64,000 bases of DNA from Gordius sp. MW1. Lineage: Eukaryota > Nematomorpha > Gordioida > Gordea > Gordiidae. The stretch covers positions 11,736,537 through 11,800,536 of the forward strand of contig OZ038532.1 in assembly GCA_964036665.1 (NCBI GenBank), given 5' to 3'. The number at the start of each line of letters is the position of its first letter. The stretch's first letter is position 1. Shown here in pieces: positions 45,977 through 57,545 of this stretch. A program made the translations under genes and the position numbers. Below the pieces are notes generated by a model. It saw only the letters and a program-made list of their open reading frames with translations, had not been told where the DNA came from and searched no databases.

Positions 45977-46450
45977 ATGAAGCAAGAAAATGCACCCAAC
46001 CTTGCTCCTTCAATACCACCCCTCAACAAAAAACTGACGGGCCGTCCCATATGGGCGACTATGGGAAACGGCCGTACTTTCAGCCGCTTATTCTATTTAT
46101 TCGACCGGTCCACCCAACGGAAATACCTCGTCAACACAGGCGCTGAAGTTAGTGTCATCCTACCCCCTCCCAAACATCCATTGATCCCGTATGGCCCAAC
46201 TCTACAAGCGGCTAACCAAACCAACAGCCACACATACGGACAAGTCGTATTGAGTTTAGACCTTGGCTTACGACGAAAACTTAAATGGGTATTTTCAGTC
46301 GCAAACGTACAAACCCCTATAATTGGAGCTGACTTACTGCACCACTATAAGTTAGTTGGGGACTTCAACAATAAACGACTTATAGATAGCACCACACAAT
46401 TATCGTCGAGAGGAACATCCTCACCCACCAGACATTCGGTATCCGTGTAG
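45977..46450 (+). pseudogene. Gypsy aspartic protease region (catalytic Asp changed)
   Basis: A 157-codon open frame with FYLFDRSTQRKYLVNTGAEV and a downstream IIGADLLHHYKL motif matches the retropepsin of Gypsy elements. The catalytic DTGA is NTGA here, so the enzyme would be dead even if expressed. The frame ends before the RT region begins. Confidence 0.75.
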
Positions 46451-46489
46451 CACTTAGCAATCACAGCACAAAATTCGATGCAATTCTGC

Positions 46490-47519
46490 ATGAATTTCCG
46501 TTACTCATATTCCCTATAAACTTCAACCGACAGATTCCACCTCATGATGTACTCCACCACATTCTAACTAAAGGACCAGCTCAGTACGCACGTCCAAGAA
46601 GACTAAGGGCGGAAAAGTTGAACGTCGCGAAAAAAGAATTCGAATATATGTTAGAATTAGGAATCATTCAGAAAGCATCTGGGCAACCCCATTAGCCGTC
46701 AAAAAGACAGGTGATTGGAGACCTTGTGGAGACTACAGAGGCAAGTCACAATACCGGACAGAGATCCTATACCACACATACACGACTTTACCGCCAATCT
46801 TCACAACAAAAACATATTCTCCAAACTGGACCTCGTAAGAGCATACCATCATATCCCCGTTGCGCCAAAGGACGTATGCTAAACAGCCGTCACAACACCT
46901 TTCGGCCTGTACGAATTCGCAAGAATGCCGTTCGGACTAAATAAACGCAGCACAGACCTTCCAACGATTCATTGATGAAGTCCTAAGAGGATTAGATTGA
47001 GTTTACGCGTACATCGATGACATCCTCATAGCCAGCGCATCGGAGCAGGAATACGAACAGCACTTGAGAATCGTTCTTCAACGATTGCAAGAGTACGATC
47101 TTAGAAACAACCCTTCAAAGTGCAAATTCGGAGTTGGCGAACTCGAATTTCTCGGACACCAGGTATCAAGCACCGGTATTTTCCCGCTACTGGACAAAGT
47201 CAAGGACATCATCGAGTTTCCCCTGCCTGATTCACTACAAAAGCTCCGGAGATTTCTAGGAATGATAAATTTCTACCGTAGATTTCTACCCGGAATTTCC
47301 CGAACCCTTCAACCTCTGACCGATCTGCTGAAGAAGTCCAAAAAGTCCGTAACCTGCAACGACGTTCAGGTCAAGGCGTTCGAAGAAGCAAAAGCAGCAT
47401 TAGTGAATTTTACCACACTAACCTTTTTGAATACGGACCCCCTTACAAAAATCACACTAACCACCGATGCATCAGACACGGCGGTCGGAGCAGTTTTGGA
47501 GCAAATCATTTCGGGCTAG
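46490..47519 (+). pseudogene. Gypsy reverse transcriptase remnant
   Basis: Frames are broken by stops near 46693 and around 46944-46998. Recognisable parts: the N-terminal substrate-binding region near 46560-46660, the catalytic box YIDD at 47010-47021 (preceded by an in-frame TGA at 46998), and from 47064 NPSKCKFGV..EFLGHQVSSTG, LRRFLGMINFYRRFLPG and the RNase H start LTTDASDTAVGAVLEQ. Confidence 0.8.
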
Positions 47520-47850
47520 GTATACCCATTAGCATTCTTCTCGGCAAAATTACAACCCACTCAGACCCGGTACAGCACTTTTGGCCGCGAACTTCTCGCA
47601 TCTATTTGGCCATAATGTATTTCCGCCACATCTTAGAAGGTCGTAATTTCACCATCTATACCGACCATAAACCACTCACCTACGCATTTAACGCAAAACC
47701 CGACCAGTATTCTCCGAGGAACAAGACAGTTGGACCTTATCTCGCAATATACTACTGACATACGATTCATTAAAGGCGAAAGCAACACCGTAACGGGCGC
47801 TCTTTCCCGGATGGAAATAGATTCTATTAAATAACCAAAAATTCCGGATT
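47520..47850 (+). pseudogene. Gypsy RNase H / connection remnant
   Basis: Continues from TDASD at about 47462. Fragments such as the FSAKLQPTQTRYSTFGRE equivalent (47540-47600) and YTDHKPLTYAF (47659) are visible in alternating frames, with at least two frameshifts. Confidence 0.6.
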
Positions 47851-49043
47851 TGGAGGAAATTAGCAAGCACCAGAGGACTGATGAATCCTTAGAAGGATTA
47901 AAAAACTCATCATCCCTAAAGTTGCAACTAATTCCTATCCCAGGATCAGAGTGTAAAGTTCTTTGTGATCTTTCAACCGCTAAACCCCGACCGGTATTAC
48001 CTGAAACACTCAGAAGGAAGGTTTTCGATCACTTTCATGCTTTTTCTCACCCTGGCATACGAGCGACAAGCAAACTAATTTCAAGAGTGTAGGTGTGGCC
48101 TTCGATGAACCAAGACGTTAGAAATTGGGCTAAGTGTTATTTAAAATGCCAACTAAACAAAGTTCATAAACACACTATAACGTCGCCCGGGACTTTCGCA
48201 CAACCAGACGCAAGATTCTCACACATACACGGATTTAGTTGGAGCACTACCACATTCAAATCGGTTTTACACATATTTTGACAACAATCGATCGTTTCTC
48301 GAGATGGCCCATGGCCGTTCCACTCAAAAAAACATTTACCGAAGAGATCGCTTCCAAGCTAATTGAAAGTTGGATAGCCAATTATGGTGTCCCAAGTACA
48401 ATTACTACCGACAGAGGATGGCAGTTTCAGTCAGGACTTTTCAGACAACTATCCAACACACTAGGATGCAGGCATATAAAAACCACTGCCTATCACCCAT
48501 CCGCCAACGGACTCGTGGAACGCTTCTACAGACAAAAGGCATCTTTAAAAGCCACCAAAAAAAATTAAATGGAGTGAAGTTCTTCCACTCGTGTTACTTG
48601 GTATCCGTGCCACAATCAAGGAGGACATTGGACTAACACTATCCGAACTCGTATATGGAACTAACATAGGACTGCCTGGAGACTATTTTCTACATCAACC
48701 TGAGGCCAACCAACAACCGGAAATGGAGCTGCATAACTTTGTAGACAAACTAAAAAGGGCAAAGATGGCATTGGCAATACCGTACACCATACCGCAACAC
48801 CACAGGAAACCAAAAGAGCAGGTTAGTCAAGATCTGTTAGAAACTTATCATGTTTTGTCAGAAACGACGCAGTTCGCAGGCCACTCACGCACGCACGACG
48901 GGCCGTTTAAAGTGTTAAAACGCGAACCAAAATACTTCGTCATAGAAAAAAATGGTAAAAGAGATTCAGTCTCAATAGACAGATTAAAACCCTGCCATCT
49001 AAGTAGAGAGGAGCCATTTTTACAGTTTGCCGACGAAACTTAA
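47850..49043 (+). pseudogene. Gypsy integrase remnant
   Basis: Split over several frames. A zinc-binding region (HFHAFSHPG...CYLKCQ, 48030-48150) is broken by a TAG at 48090. The catalytic core has TIDRFSRWP (about 48286), TTDRGWQF (about 48405) and NGLVERFYR (about 48505), spaced as a D,D-35-E core. The C-terminal region with [20 protein letters not shown] lies near 48900-48960. Frame change at about 48565. Confidence 0.8.
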
Positions 49044-49174
49044 GCTGAAGCAACGACCCAAGAGGCGGAAGTACCAGACAAAGTAACTAGAAAGGGTAGA
49101 AAAGTCCATTGGCCGAAAAATCTTCGTGAATACATTACATAAGTTTCAGCCAATTTTTATCGACGGAAGGGGAG

Positions 49175-49501
49175 TATTATGGCGTTTTAGACATTGGCGA
49201 CATCAAGTAACGAATTGATTTTTACGTCGAATTGGAGCTACTATTATTCATCTATCCATCTATGAAACATCCGCAATTCTCCTATCCATCTGACTTTTGA
49301 TTTGCAACATCGCAATATCTTTTACACATATCAATTAATCCTACATATAATAATTTACTTATATCGTCGCTACTTTCATATTCCAACATTCGCTTCTATC
49401 CAACCTCGCTATTTATAATTGCTTTTTATTTGTATTATATGTATGGTGTGTCTGGAATAAAACTTATAACCTACCCTTACTTCAAGACAATCACATACAT
49501 T
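49175..49501 (+). repeat. Gypsy element 3' LTR
   Basis: TATTATGGCGTTTTAGACAT to ACATACATT, preceded by the purine tract GGAAGGGGAG and followed by the ATAC duplication. Confidence 0.8.
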
Positions 49502-49505
49502 ATAC

Positions 49506-50777
49506 TATATATTAAATATATATTAATTCTGATTTTTAATTATGTGAAATCAACAAAGGTAAGGTTGAATCGATGAAATCAGTAAGGGAAAGAATATTGG
49601 ATATTTTGGGTCACAGGGGTCCATCTTCAAGGCACAAAATAGAGTGGAGGATTAAAATTTACTAATAATAAGAAAATTGGATAAGATGACAGACAGCTTA
49701 TTAGGTAGAAACTATAGGCACTAGGAATTGGTTAAAGCAGGGGGTGGGAACAATAGTGATTGTGGGAATTTATGTTAATTTGATTTAGACATATGGTGAG
49801 AGTAAACGGCGGGGAAAAAAGGAGCCCATGTGTTAGTATTTTATGTGACAATATTGGGGGGGGGGGGGGGGGGTGTTAATTGGTTAACAGAATTAGTAGA
49901 GTAGATATAGTAATTTCTTTAAATAAAAGTAGGTAAAAGGAGGTTGGTGACTATAGTGATAAAGATTGAAACAATAATCTTTGGCTAAGTTTAGAAAGAT
50001 GTTTGTAATTGGGGACTTCCTATCAAAACTTACCAGTGAAAATGAAGTTAACAAAAATCTGTATTTGAAGCGAAAGAAATATAAAAAAAATCTTACAAAC
50101 ACAGTATATATAATTTTAATTTTTCTAAAAAAATCACACGCAAAAATAAAACCAATTAATTATATTCAAAGATAAAAATTATATTTCTAATTTATTTCTC
50201 AAATCTCCTTGGCCACTTGCAGAATCAACATGCCATTGTTGGGAAGGGCCCGTTAAAGCTTATAAAGAAACTTCATCAAAAGCTTAATAATTGTCAGCTT
50301 CTGGTCGATTCCGAAGACATAAGCTCACACATCCAAGCTTACCTATATGATTTACTCTATCTAATTATCTTCATTCTTATACTATATATAATCTATGTTG
50401 TTTTTTCCAAACACCCCCCCCCCCCCCCCCCCTAAATCATATAGTAAAAATTCATTCGTCACACTTTGTATTAGAACACCTGAGTTCCTGTTTTCGGCAC
50501 CTTATTGTTACCATATGTAACGACCATAATTTGTTAATAATCATCCTAACTGTCATTAATCATCCCCCTCTAATCAATTTTTAATACCTATTGTTTCAAT
50601 ATATTAACCTGTCTTTAACTTTACCCATACATTCATTCACTTTTTTGTTAACTTTTCTCCCTTTATAATTTGGTCTTTACAAAAACCCTTAAAGCCCGAA
50701 TCTCTTTTCCTACTCAATTCGTCATTCCAACCTTACAATTTGCTATATAAACTTCACATATAGAGAATGTGTTATTA
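49506..50777. other. Gene-free stretch with poly-G and poly-C tracts
   Basis: AT-rich. It contains a G run of about 18 at 49856 and a C run of about 20 at 50413. Short open frames near 49893-50435 have no recognisable motif. Confidence 0.5.
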
Positions 50778-51355
50778 ATAGCTATGCAATTCATGGGCTC
50801 GCTTTTTGTTGTCCGTCCGTTGTCCATCCGTCCAACGTTCTTAATTGCTGGTTCGATACCCGGAGAGGGCAAATTTTTTTTTAAATTATATTAATATATT
50901 GTTCTTGTTAATACCATTGATAATATGACTTTTTGACCGTGTCTGTCTACTGACCAATGGCCAAGGTCTAATTGGAAATTGGCTTTTCCAAGGTCATACC
51001 CTCTATTTGCGTCGGTTTCGTCATTTTGATTAATTTAGAAGTTGATAAATAAGATTGAATGAAAGGAAACCTATTCCTCAAACAATAAATTATTAATAAA
51101 TGTTTTATAGTAGTTTTACAAAAATTTAACTTTTTAAATATTTGTATAAATAATTAACTAATCTTTGCATTTTATACCCCCCTATAGGCATTCTCGCCCC
51201 TTCCCACCTTTCTCGCCCCTTCCCACCTTTCTCGCCCATAAATTGCATAGCAATTATGCTACGTTTATACGGAGTATAGATAAGTTTCGTTCCCCCTTCC
51301 CTCCTGCACCTCCCTCCCTCCTTCCCTTCCCACCAGAACCGAAGGCCCTGGTTCA
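50778..51355 (-). mobile_element. Helentron-like element, shorter inverted copy
   Basis: Read on minus, it starts near 51355 with the hairpin ACCAGGGCC-TTC-GGTTCTGGT, continues through a purine-rich zone, CCCATAAATTGCATAGCAA inverted, GGGAAGGGGCGAGAATGCC and a single CCAATGG-type unit near 50960. It ends at GAGCCCATGAATTGCATAGC near 50780. Ends and order match 35085-36822, but the minisatellite is reduced to about one unit. The left hairpin differs in sequence from the other copy yet still pairs, partly by compensating changes. Confidence 0.55.
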
Positions 51356-51793
51356 ATAATTACATATCAAATATGATGTCCTACTTATTTTGCCAATTTG
51401 AAACATTATTTGTTAACAATTTTGTGAGAATAAATGAATTTAATAAAATAATCAAATATATTAAATTATAATCATAGGACGTTTTTAATGGATATTAAAT
51501 TTATTTTATCAGAAATAACATATCATAAGAATCAAAATAACGAAAATTTATCCATTAAAAACATCGAATATGAGGGTAAAAATCTTCTAAAATAATCATA
51601 GGACGTTATGCGTTATATATTGCATCAATTTGTAATAGAGTAAATAATGCAACAATTTTTATACGATTAAAATACAGTATTAAAAATATCCTATAAATAA
51701 TGATTTGTTTTTTTAAATAAATGCCACACTTAAGGCTTGTTTATTTTAACGTTTTTGCGAGAAAAGGGTTCTATGCTAAAAAGGACTTTTGTT
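51356..51793. other. Gene-free AT-rich stretch
   Basis: No gene. CATAGGACGTT recurs at 51474 and 51598 as part of a degenerate direct repeat. Confidence 0.4.
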
Positions 51794-53350
51794 TAGTGAT
51801 GCGGAAAAACCGACGAGATTTGAAAAGCTGACCCGAGATCGAGACGAGAATTTCGACGTCGAGACGATACGAGATTTCTTCGGCGAGATCTCGAATTTTT
51901 ATTGATCGTTAGATTTTAGTAAATTATTGTGTATTTTAATTTGCATGATTTGCATTTAAGGTATTAAGTTTAAATTAATATGTATGGTATATATTTAAAA
52001 AATTACTAGGCGTAGTAAATATTATATATATTTGCAAAAAATTTAAAATTTGGCAATCATTTACCTAAGTATGGTCGACCCTTAGGGTATGTGAATAAAT
52101 TTATAATATGTTTATCACATATTTGTATCCAGAGCTTTTTTAAATATTACAAAATTTTAGGCTTAAAATGAGTTGTGATGGAATAATAAATATTACTAAA
52201 GCATGTTTAAATTTCGCAGTTACTCATCCTGCATAATGAGGGGTAATTATAAATTGGTGGTCAATCAGTTTGAATAATTATACAAGTTAAGCTAAGGTGG
52301 CTCGAGATTTTTGAGCACCCGCCTAAGGATTTCAAAAGTACAATAGATTATTTAATGGCACCATAAAGATTAAATCTTAAATCATGAGTTTTCCAGAAGT
52401 TTTTATGCTTCAATTAATAGTATACCTCCCAAATTTTTGAACCTTAATAAGACATTATGTGAATACATAGTTTTGTCATATGCATTACTTTTCACATTAT
52501 AAGCTGGGTTGGCAGGTGCATTCAAATTTACTATAATTTGTATAATTGTGCAATATAAAATAAATTCGATAAATAAATATTTAATGGCAAAGTGTTAGTT
52601 AGAATTGGAAGTTGATAATAATGATTTTTGTTATAAATTGAAATACGTGTATTTTAATTAAAGTTTGAAACCTTATGTTCTTAATCCTATAATAATGCTG
52701 CTTTTATTTTTGTTTTTACAACGTTTTAACATGTGCAACTAGTTATCGATTCTGTAAATAATAATATTATCATTAAAAGTCACTCGCACTTTGTGATTTA
52801 TAACGCTATGGGCTATAATTGATGATGGATGGTAATAATGGACTTCAATGTTTGTCTTAATATGTTAAGGTTTACTTTGAAGCTTGGGTCTCAATTTGCT
52901 CAATTATGCAACTAAGTCAGCTCTAAGCGAACTTATAATTTTATAAGTAAATTTATTGTTGACAGGCACAGTGAATTTGATATAAATGTTAGAATTTGCT
53001 AGAACGATAAAATTTAAATTTCTATACTTAAAATTTACTTATAAATTTTTAAGTCTGCACTTTCCATTGAAAATGTTATTTTTATGAATTCTGAGATGTC
53101 GTGCCCCACTAAATCTTTAAAAAGTTTGTGTATTAAAGTTTTTCAAATAAATTTTTTAAACTTATTTAATATTCTTTATAAAACAGGAGAAATTTTTGTT
53201 CCGTTTATATTTTTTTTAAAAGTCGAGACGAGGCGAGAATTCTCGTTGAGACGAGACGAGACCGAGATTTTTCTAGACCGAGACGAGATTTTTATAATCG
53301 CTCCCGAGACGAGATTTTGTTTTCGAGACCGAGACGAGATCGAAACACTA
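51794..53350. mobile_element. hAT-like element with GAGACGAGAC subterminal arrays
   Basis: Ends TAGTGATGC and (inverted) TAGTGTTTC, flanked by CTTTTGTT (51786-51793) and CTTCTGTT (53351-53358), an 8-base duplication with one mismatch. Subterminal zones (51810-51895 and 53222-53342) are arrays of CGAGACGAGA-type motifs. The 1.3 kb AT-rich centre has no transposase. A fragment of the right end recurs inverted at 55755-55880. Confidence 0.75.
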
Positions 53351-53689
53351 CTTCTGTTGTAAGCATATTCTATCCTTCATACTCCATAATATTTTTACGA
53401 AATATTTGCCAAATCTTGAAAAAACACTTGATATAACAAAAGATTTATTAAATACGACTGACACTCGAAAGTTCGTAATGCTTATCACTTTCATAAGTTA
53501 CAACTGGTTCCATTTTATCCTTTTGCAATTCAATTGTTCAGAATTACTATATATTAAATAACTTTTTATAGCTATAATATAGCTGTATGACATTTTGATG
53601 TTATTTTACAATACGGAATACTAAATATTCTTTTCATTTTACTGTAAGTGTGCTAGATACGTAATCTGCGAACAGATAAGCGGCGATTC

Positions 53690-55260
53690 AGGTTAGACAG
53701 ATCAAAGGAGACAAAGCTTCGAATATGGAGCATGGTGGTGGAATAAATCTGTTAAGGATTTTACAAAAAAAATGTATATTAACGATGGCATAAATCAAAA
53801 CCGCGAATAAATCCGTTGCAATAACGAAAAATGCTGCGTACAAGATGGCAAACAAACTAGATCATATAGGAGGCGACAGGCTTATGCAGAAATAGGCCAA
53901 GATAAGAAAAGAATTTTTGAGGTCACACCTTATTCAAGCCCAAGGATGTGATTAAGGTGGAAAAGTTTAAGGATATGAATGCCAATGACAAAGGATCCAT
54001 TGCCGATATTAAGCTAAACACAAATATGGCTTTTCAGAAGGATGAAGCTAGTCCACAAAAATGAACAAGAAGCTAAAAGGAAAGCTGATTGCCCAGATGG
54101 TATATATGTCGGATGCCAAAAAGAAGTCCCATGATGAATTTCTTTAACAATGGGAGAAGAGCGAATTTCTAATGGAGAGCAGGCACGATTATACCGTTTT
54201 TATTCAAAGGCAAAGAAGATCCTCTATAGTCTGGCCATTATAGGGATCAGGCACACTTGCCACTTTTTAAAACTTATGGAAAGAATTTTAGTAACAAGGC
54301 TGAAGAAAGTTGAAATATCCAATAAACAACTCAAATTCGTGATCTGCAAATTCATAATCGGCCCGATCTTTGCACCAAGATAAATGATGGGTAAATATGG
54401 GGAAAATAGAAGAAACCTGTATGTGGTCTTTATGGACTTGGAAAAAGCTTATGGTCCCTCACGTTATGGTGGGGCTTGAGAAAACATAATTTCCCTGAAG
54501 CATATGTACGGCTTATGATATCTAATCATAAAGCCTCAAGTTTGTGCGTGAGAGCGACAGTTGGAAACTCTAAACCTTTTCAGGTTTAAATTGGATTACA
54601 TCAGGATCTATTCTAGGTCCCTTTTTCAGTATAATTATAAACACGATAATGAGAGGCATTCAAACGCCATCGCCACGGTGTATGCTATATGCCGAAGATA
54701 TTGTACTCTGCGAAGAGACAAAGAAGAAATTATTCAAAGAAGCCGAAAAGTGGCCAAAGCGCTTAGCTGGATACGGTTTACAAAGATCAAAACGGTATAC
54801 ATAGAGATGAGTTACGGCCACCCCATCGCTGGATGACCATCTAATGCACTCAAAAGTAGACAGGTTTATATACCTTGGCTCAATGTTACATCAGGAGGGA
54901 GGTTGCGCAATAGAAGTCAAAGACCGGTTTTAAAAAGGATGGCTTAAATGGCGAAATATATTAGGTGGGATGTGAGAAAAGAAGATGTCAATATGGTTAA
55001 AGAGCAAAGCTTACAAATCCATTGTACGATCGGTGTTACTCTATTGAAATGAACATGGGCATTAAACTTAGCAGAAAAAAGTCATTAAAAGCCACGGAGA
55101 TGAGAATGATATGGTGTAGCTTAGAGTGTACTAAGCTCGCTCAACCATATGATGAATGACTGTCAGGGCAATAGAAATGGAGGTGTCGGGAAAGAGAGGA
55201 GGACGATCTTGTGTCACGTGGAAAGGACAAATAGACAAAGTGATGAAAATTATAAAGATA
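53690..55260 (+). mobile_element. RTE-type LINE reverse transcriptase remnant
   Basis: Spread over shifting frames. GIRHTCHFLKLMERILVTRL (about 54245), a FMDLEKAYD-like block (about 54433), SGSILGPFF (about 54604), MLYAEDIVLCEE (about 54682; the catalytic A-D-D reads AED), and IYLGSMLHQEGG (about 54872), then the C-terminal CHVE/WKGQ region near 55215. This is the RT of the same clade as the endonuclease at 1-4270, in opposite orientation. Many stops; inactive. It ends just before a GGCGTAGCC-type repeat at 55288. Confidence 0.75.
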
Positions 55261-55754
55261 CTTTTACTTACTAATTCTTTAGTTCAGATGCGTAGCCAGA
55301 ATTTTCTTATAAGGGGGGGGGGGGAAGCTGTCAGAAATTTTTTAAACATCTTTTTGTAATTAAAAATAAATATTAAACAACGAAAAAGTCTGGCCCGCTG
55401 CTGACGCACTTGCCCTGGGGCCGGAGTAGGCAACCTTTCTAAATTAAGATTTTCAAGTAGGTGGGCGGGGACTTTTTTCTCTCTTTTTTATTTATAAAAA
55501 TTCTATAATTAAATCAAAAATTTTCGAAAATATGACAAAATTAATGCTTGGAATTTAAAATCGACATTTTGGGCCCGATTGTTCGGGCAGTGAATTGGGC
55601 AATTAAGGGTTTGGGCTGACCCTGGCGGGCAATTCAGTCATCAAACCGTGATTGGTTCTAGCATAAAATTTTAGACAAATATGACAATGATAAAGGTATT
55701 AGTTCTATATATAGAATGTGGAACTTTATAATAAATAGTCATTTGATTTTTCAT
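55261..55754. other. Dispersed-repeat fragments, no gene
   Basis: GATGCGTAGCCAGAATTTTC at 55287 with a 14-base G run is a fragment of the GGCGTAGC family. GC-richer patches at 55390-55470 and 55565-55625 (GGGCCCGATTGTTCGGGCA) look like relics of a GC-rich hAT end. Confidence 0.4.
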
Positions 55755-55880
55755 TTGCCAATATCGATCTCGTCTCGGTCTCGAAAGCAAAATCTCATCT
55801 CGTCTCGGGTGCGATTGATCTCGTCTCGTCTTGGAAAAATCTTGATCTCGTCTCGTCTCGATAATTCTGGACATGTCTCG
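55755..55880. mobile_element. Remnant of GAGAC-array hAT end (inverted)
   Basis: ATCGATCTCGTCTCGGTCTC and following TCTCGTCTCG repeats align, inverted, with 53230-53345 of the element at 51794. It lacks the TAGTG tip and the rest of the element. Confidence 0.65.
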
Positions 55881-55895
55881 TTTATTTCTGAATTA

Positions 55896-56224
55896 CAGTC
55901 GAAACTTCTTAATCCCAAATCGGATTATCGCGAAAATCTTTTAATCGCGAAGTTAACCGCCATTTTGTTTTTTTAAACGATAATATTAACAAAAACATCG
56001 TTTATTGACAAATCGCTTAATAGTACAATATCGGACATTCACAAACATTTTCGAGTTCTTAAATCAACCAGATTATTATATAAAATATCGTTTTATTGTG
56101 GAGCGTAAGAAATGAATATTTAATATAATGTACATATACTTTTATTTCCATCGTTTAATCGCAAAATATCGGTTAATTGCGATTTTTTCAGGCCCAAGGC
56201 TTTGCATTTAAACGGTTTTGACTG
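55896..56224. mobile_element. pogo/Tigger-like MITE, 329 bp
   Basis: Ends CAGTCGAAACTTCTTAATCC and (inverted) CAGTCAAAACCGTTTAAATG are imperfect inverted repeats of the CAGT(C/T)RAAAC type known from pogo/Tigger elements. A TA precedes the left end. Internal ATCGCTTAAT/AATCGCGA motifs repeat. No coding frame. Confidence 0.6.
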
Positions 56225-56290
56225 ATGAACATGTGCGCACTACTTTAATATCGTTTTTATATCTTATATTTGTTTTTAAATGCTTATATC

Positions 56291-56552
56291 TAATTGTAAA
56301 TACATTCCTCTCCCCTTTATCTACGAATTAAATCTATTAAATAAAAATTTTATTGATTAATTTGCAAGTTATTGACGTTTGTAAAACGCTAAAATTGCTG
56401 TATTTGGCAACTTTGACAGCGAATATTCAAAAAACTTGACGTATAAGAAAAAAACTAAAAACATATTTGTGTTCACAGTAAAAAACTCTATCAGAATCTG
56501 CAAACAGCTTGCCGGTTGATTTCAAGAGTCCCATTATTTGTTGACCAGTGTT
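56291..56552. mobile_element. Foldback element D, right arm only
   Basis: Collinear with the right arm of element B (about 37768-38008): TACATTCCTCTCCCC, GACGTTTGTAAAACGCTAAA, CTTGACGTATAAG, AACATATTTGTGTTCAC, then GCTTGCCGGTTGATTTCAAG and the long-type end ...GTTGACCAGTGT. No left arm is present; the pogo-like MITE lies where it would be expected. The following TATTAATC resembles the target octamer at element A. Confidence 0.65.
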
Positions 56553-57545
56553 ATTAATCAGTAGATTCAAAATTACATATATTTATAGGATAGATAACCA
56601 TAAATAATATTGTTTAATTAGGTATGGATATACATGTGTTTTCTTTATACATGCTCAAGTAACAACAAAAAAACCATAATATTTATAACAATTGAAATAT
56701 ATAACAAATTAATTACTATATTAAACATAATCACTTAGTTAGCCATTTCCTAATGGGGCGGTCTGCTGTTTTCATGGGAAAAAAATGTTCAACCTAGTTT
56801 TTTTCATAGCAATACAATCATTCGGCAACGAAAATTATATTTAAAAATTGAAATGTATATATTGTGTTTCCAGGTTTATATGTGTCTTAAAATCTTTTAT
56901 GCAACTTAAATATTTTAACCCATTTAATTTAGTTGTTATTAAAAAAAAATCAAATTATAGCCAGGCGGGTGACCTTGGCTACGCGCCTGCTTTAGTTTAA
57001 CACATTCTTACAGTTAGACGGGGACTTAGAATAACAAGTGCCATGGTTTTTTAAAAAAAAATTAGTTAAATTTAGACTAAACATACGTCTATTTTAATAT
57101 CCATGACTTTGGAAGCTATAGAAGCTTTTAAAAGATTTCAATGAAAATTTGGCAAAAAAACATTGCGATGGTTGACTCCACTTATTAAAGCAATAAAAAC
57201 CATTGCCTATTGAGTTTGAGTATAGGCCATCTATTTATAAATCATATAGGTGTGCTATATTTATTGTTCAAAGAATTTCTATAAAACATATAATTACAAT
57301 GAAAGTCGCGACAATATCAATCCGCGTGATAAATTAATAAATTAGGACGGTACAAAATCGAAATCATTGTTTTGTACTTTGATTACATCATCAATACAAC
57401 CCGTATATTATTTATAATTTACATGAATCCACTACAGCGTGTTTCGGACATATTAATAAATGACATTATATTAGCTGTGGTATAAAGCTTAAAATTTGTA
57501 CAGATAAAAAGTTATTTTAACCATCGTATTTTTGGGATCAAAGCA
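56553..57545. other. Gene-free stretch
   Basis: AT-rich. GGCTACGCGCCTGC near 56973 is an inverted fragment of the GGCGTAGC family. No coding frame. It contains the 3' end of the cysteine-rich gene, for which no clear AATAAA was seen. Confidence 0.4.

Larger units (their letters stand above)
44929..49501 (+). mobile_element. Ty3/Gypsy LTR retrotransposon, full length but inactive
   Basis: A 4.6 kb element between ATAC duplications (44925-44928, 49502-49505). Order: LTR, gag-like region, aspartic protease, reverse transcriptase, RNase H, integrase, polypurine GGAAGGGGAG (49167), LTR. Protease before RT, with RNase H and integrase last, is the Ty3/Gypsy order. Stops and frameshifts occur in gag, RT, RNase H and integrase. 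LTR divergence implies an old insertion. No envelope gene is seen. Confidence 0.9.
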
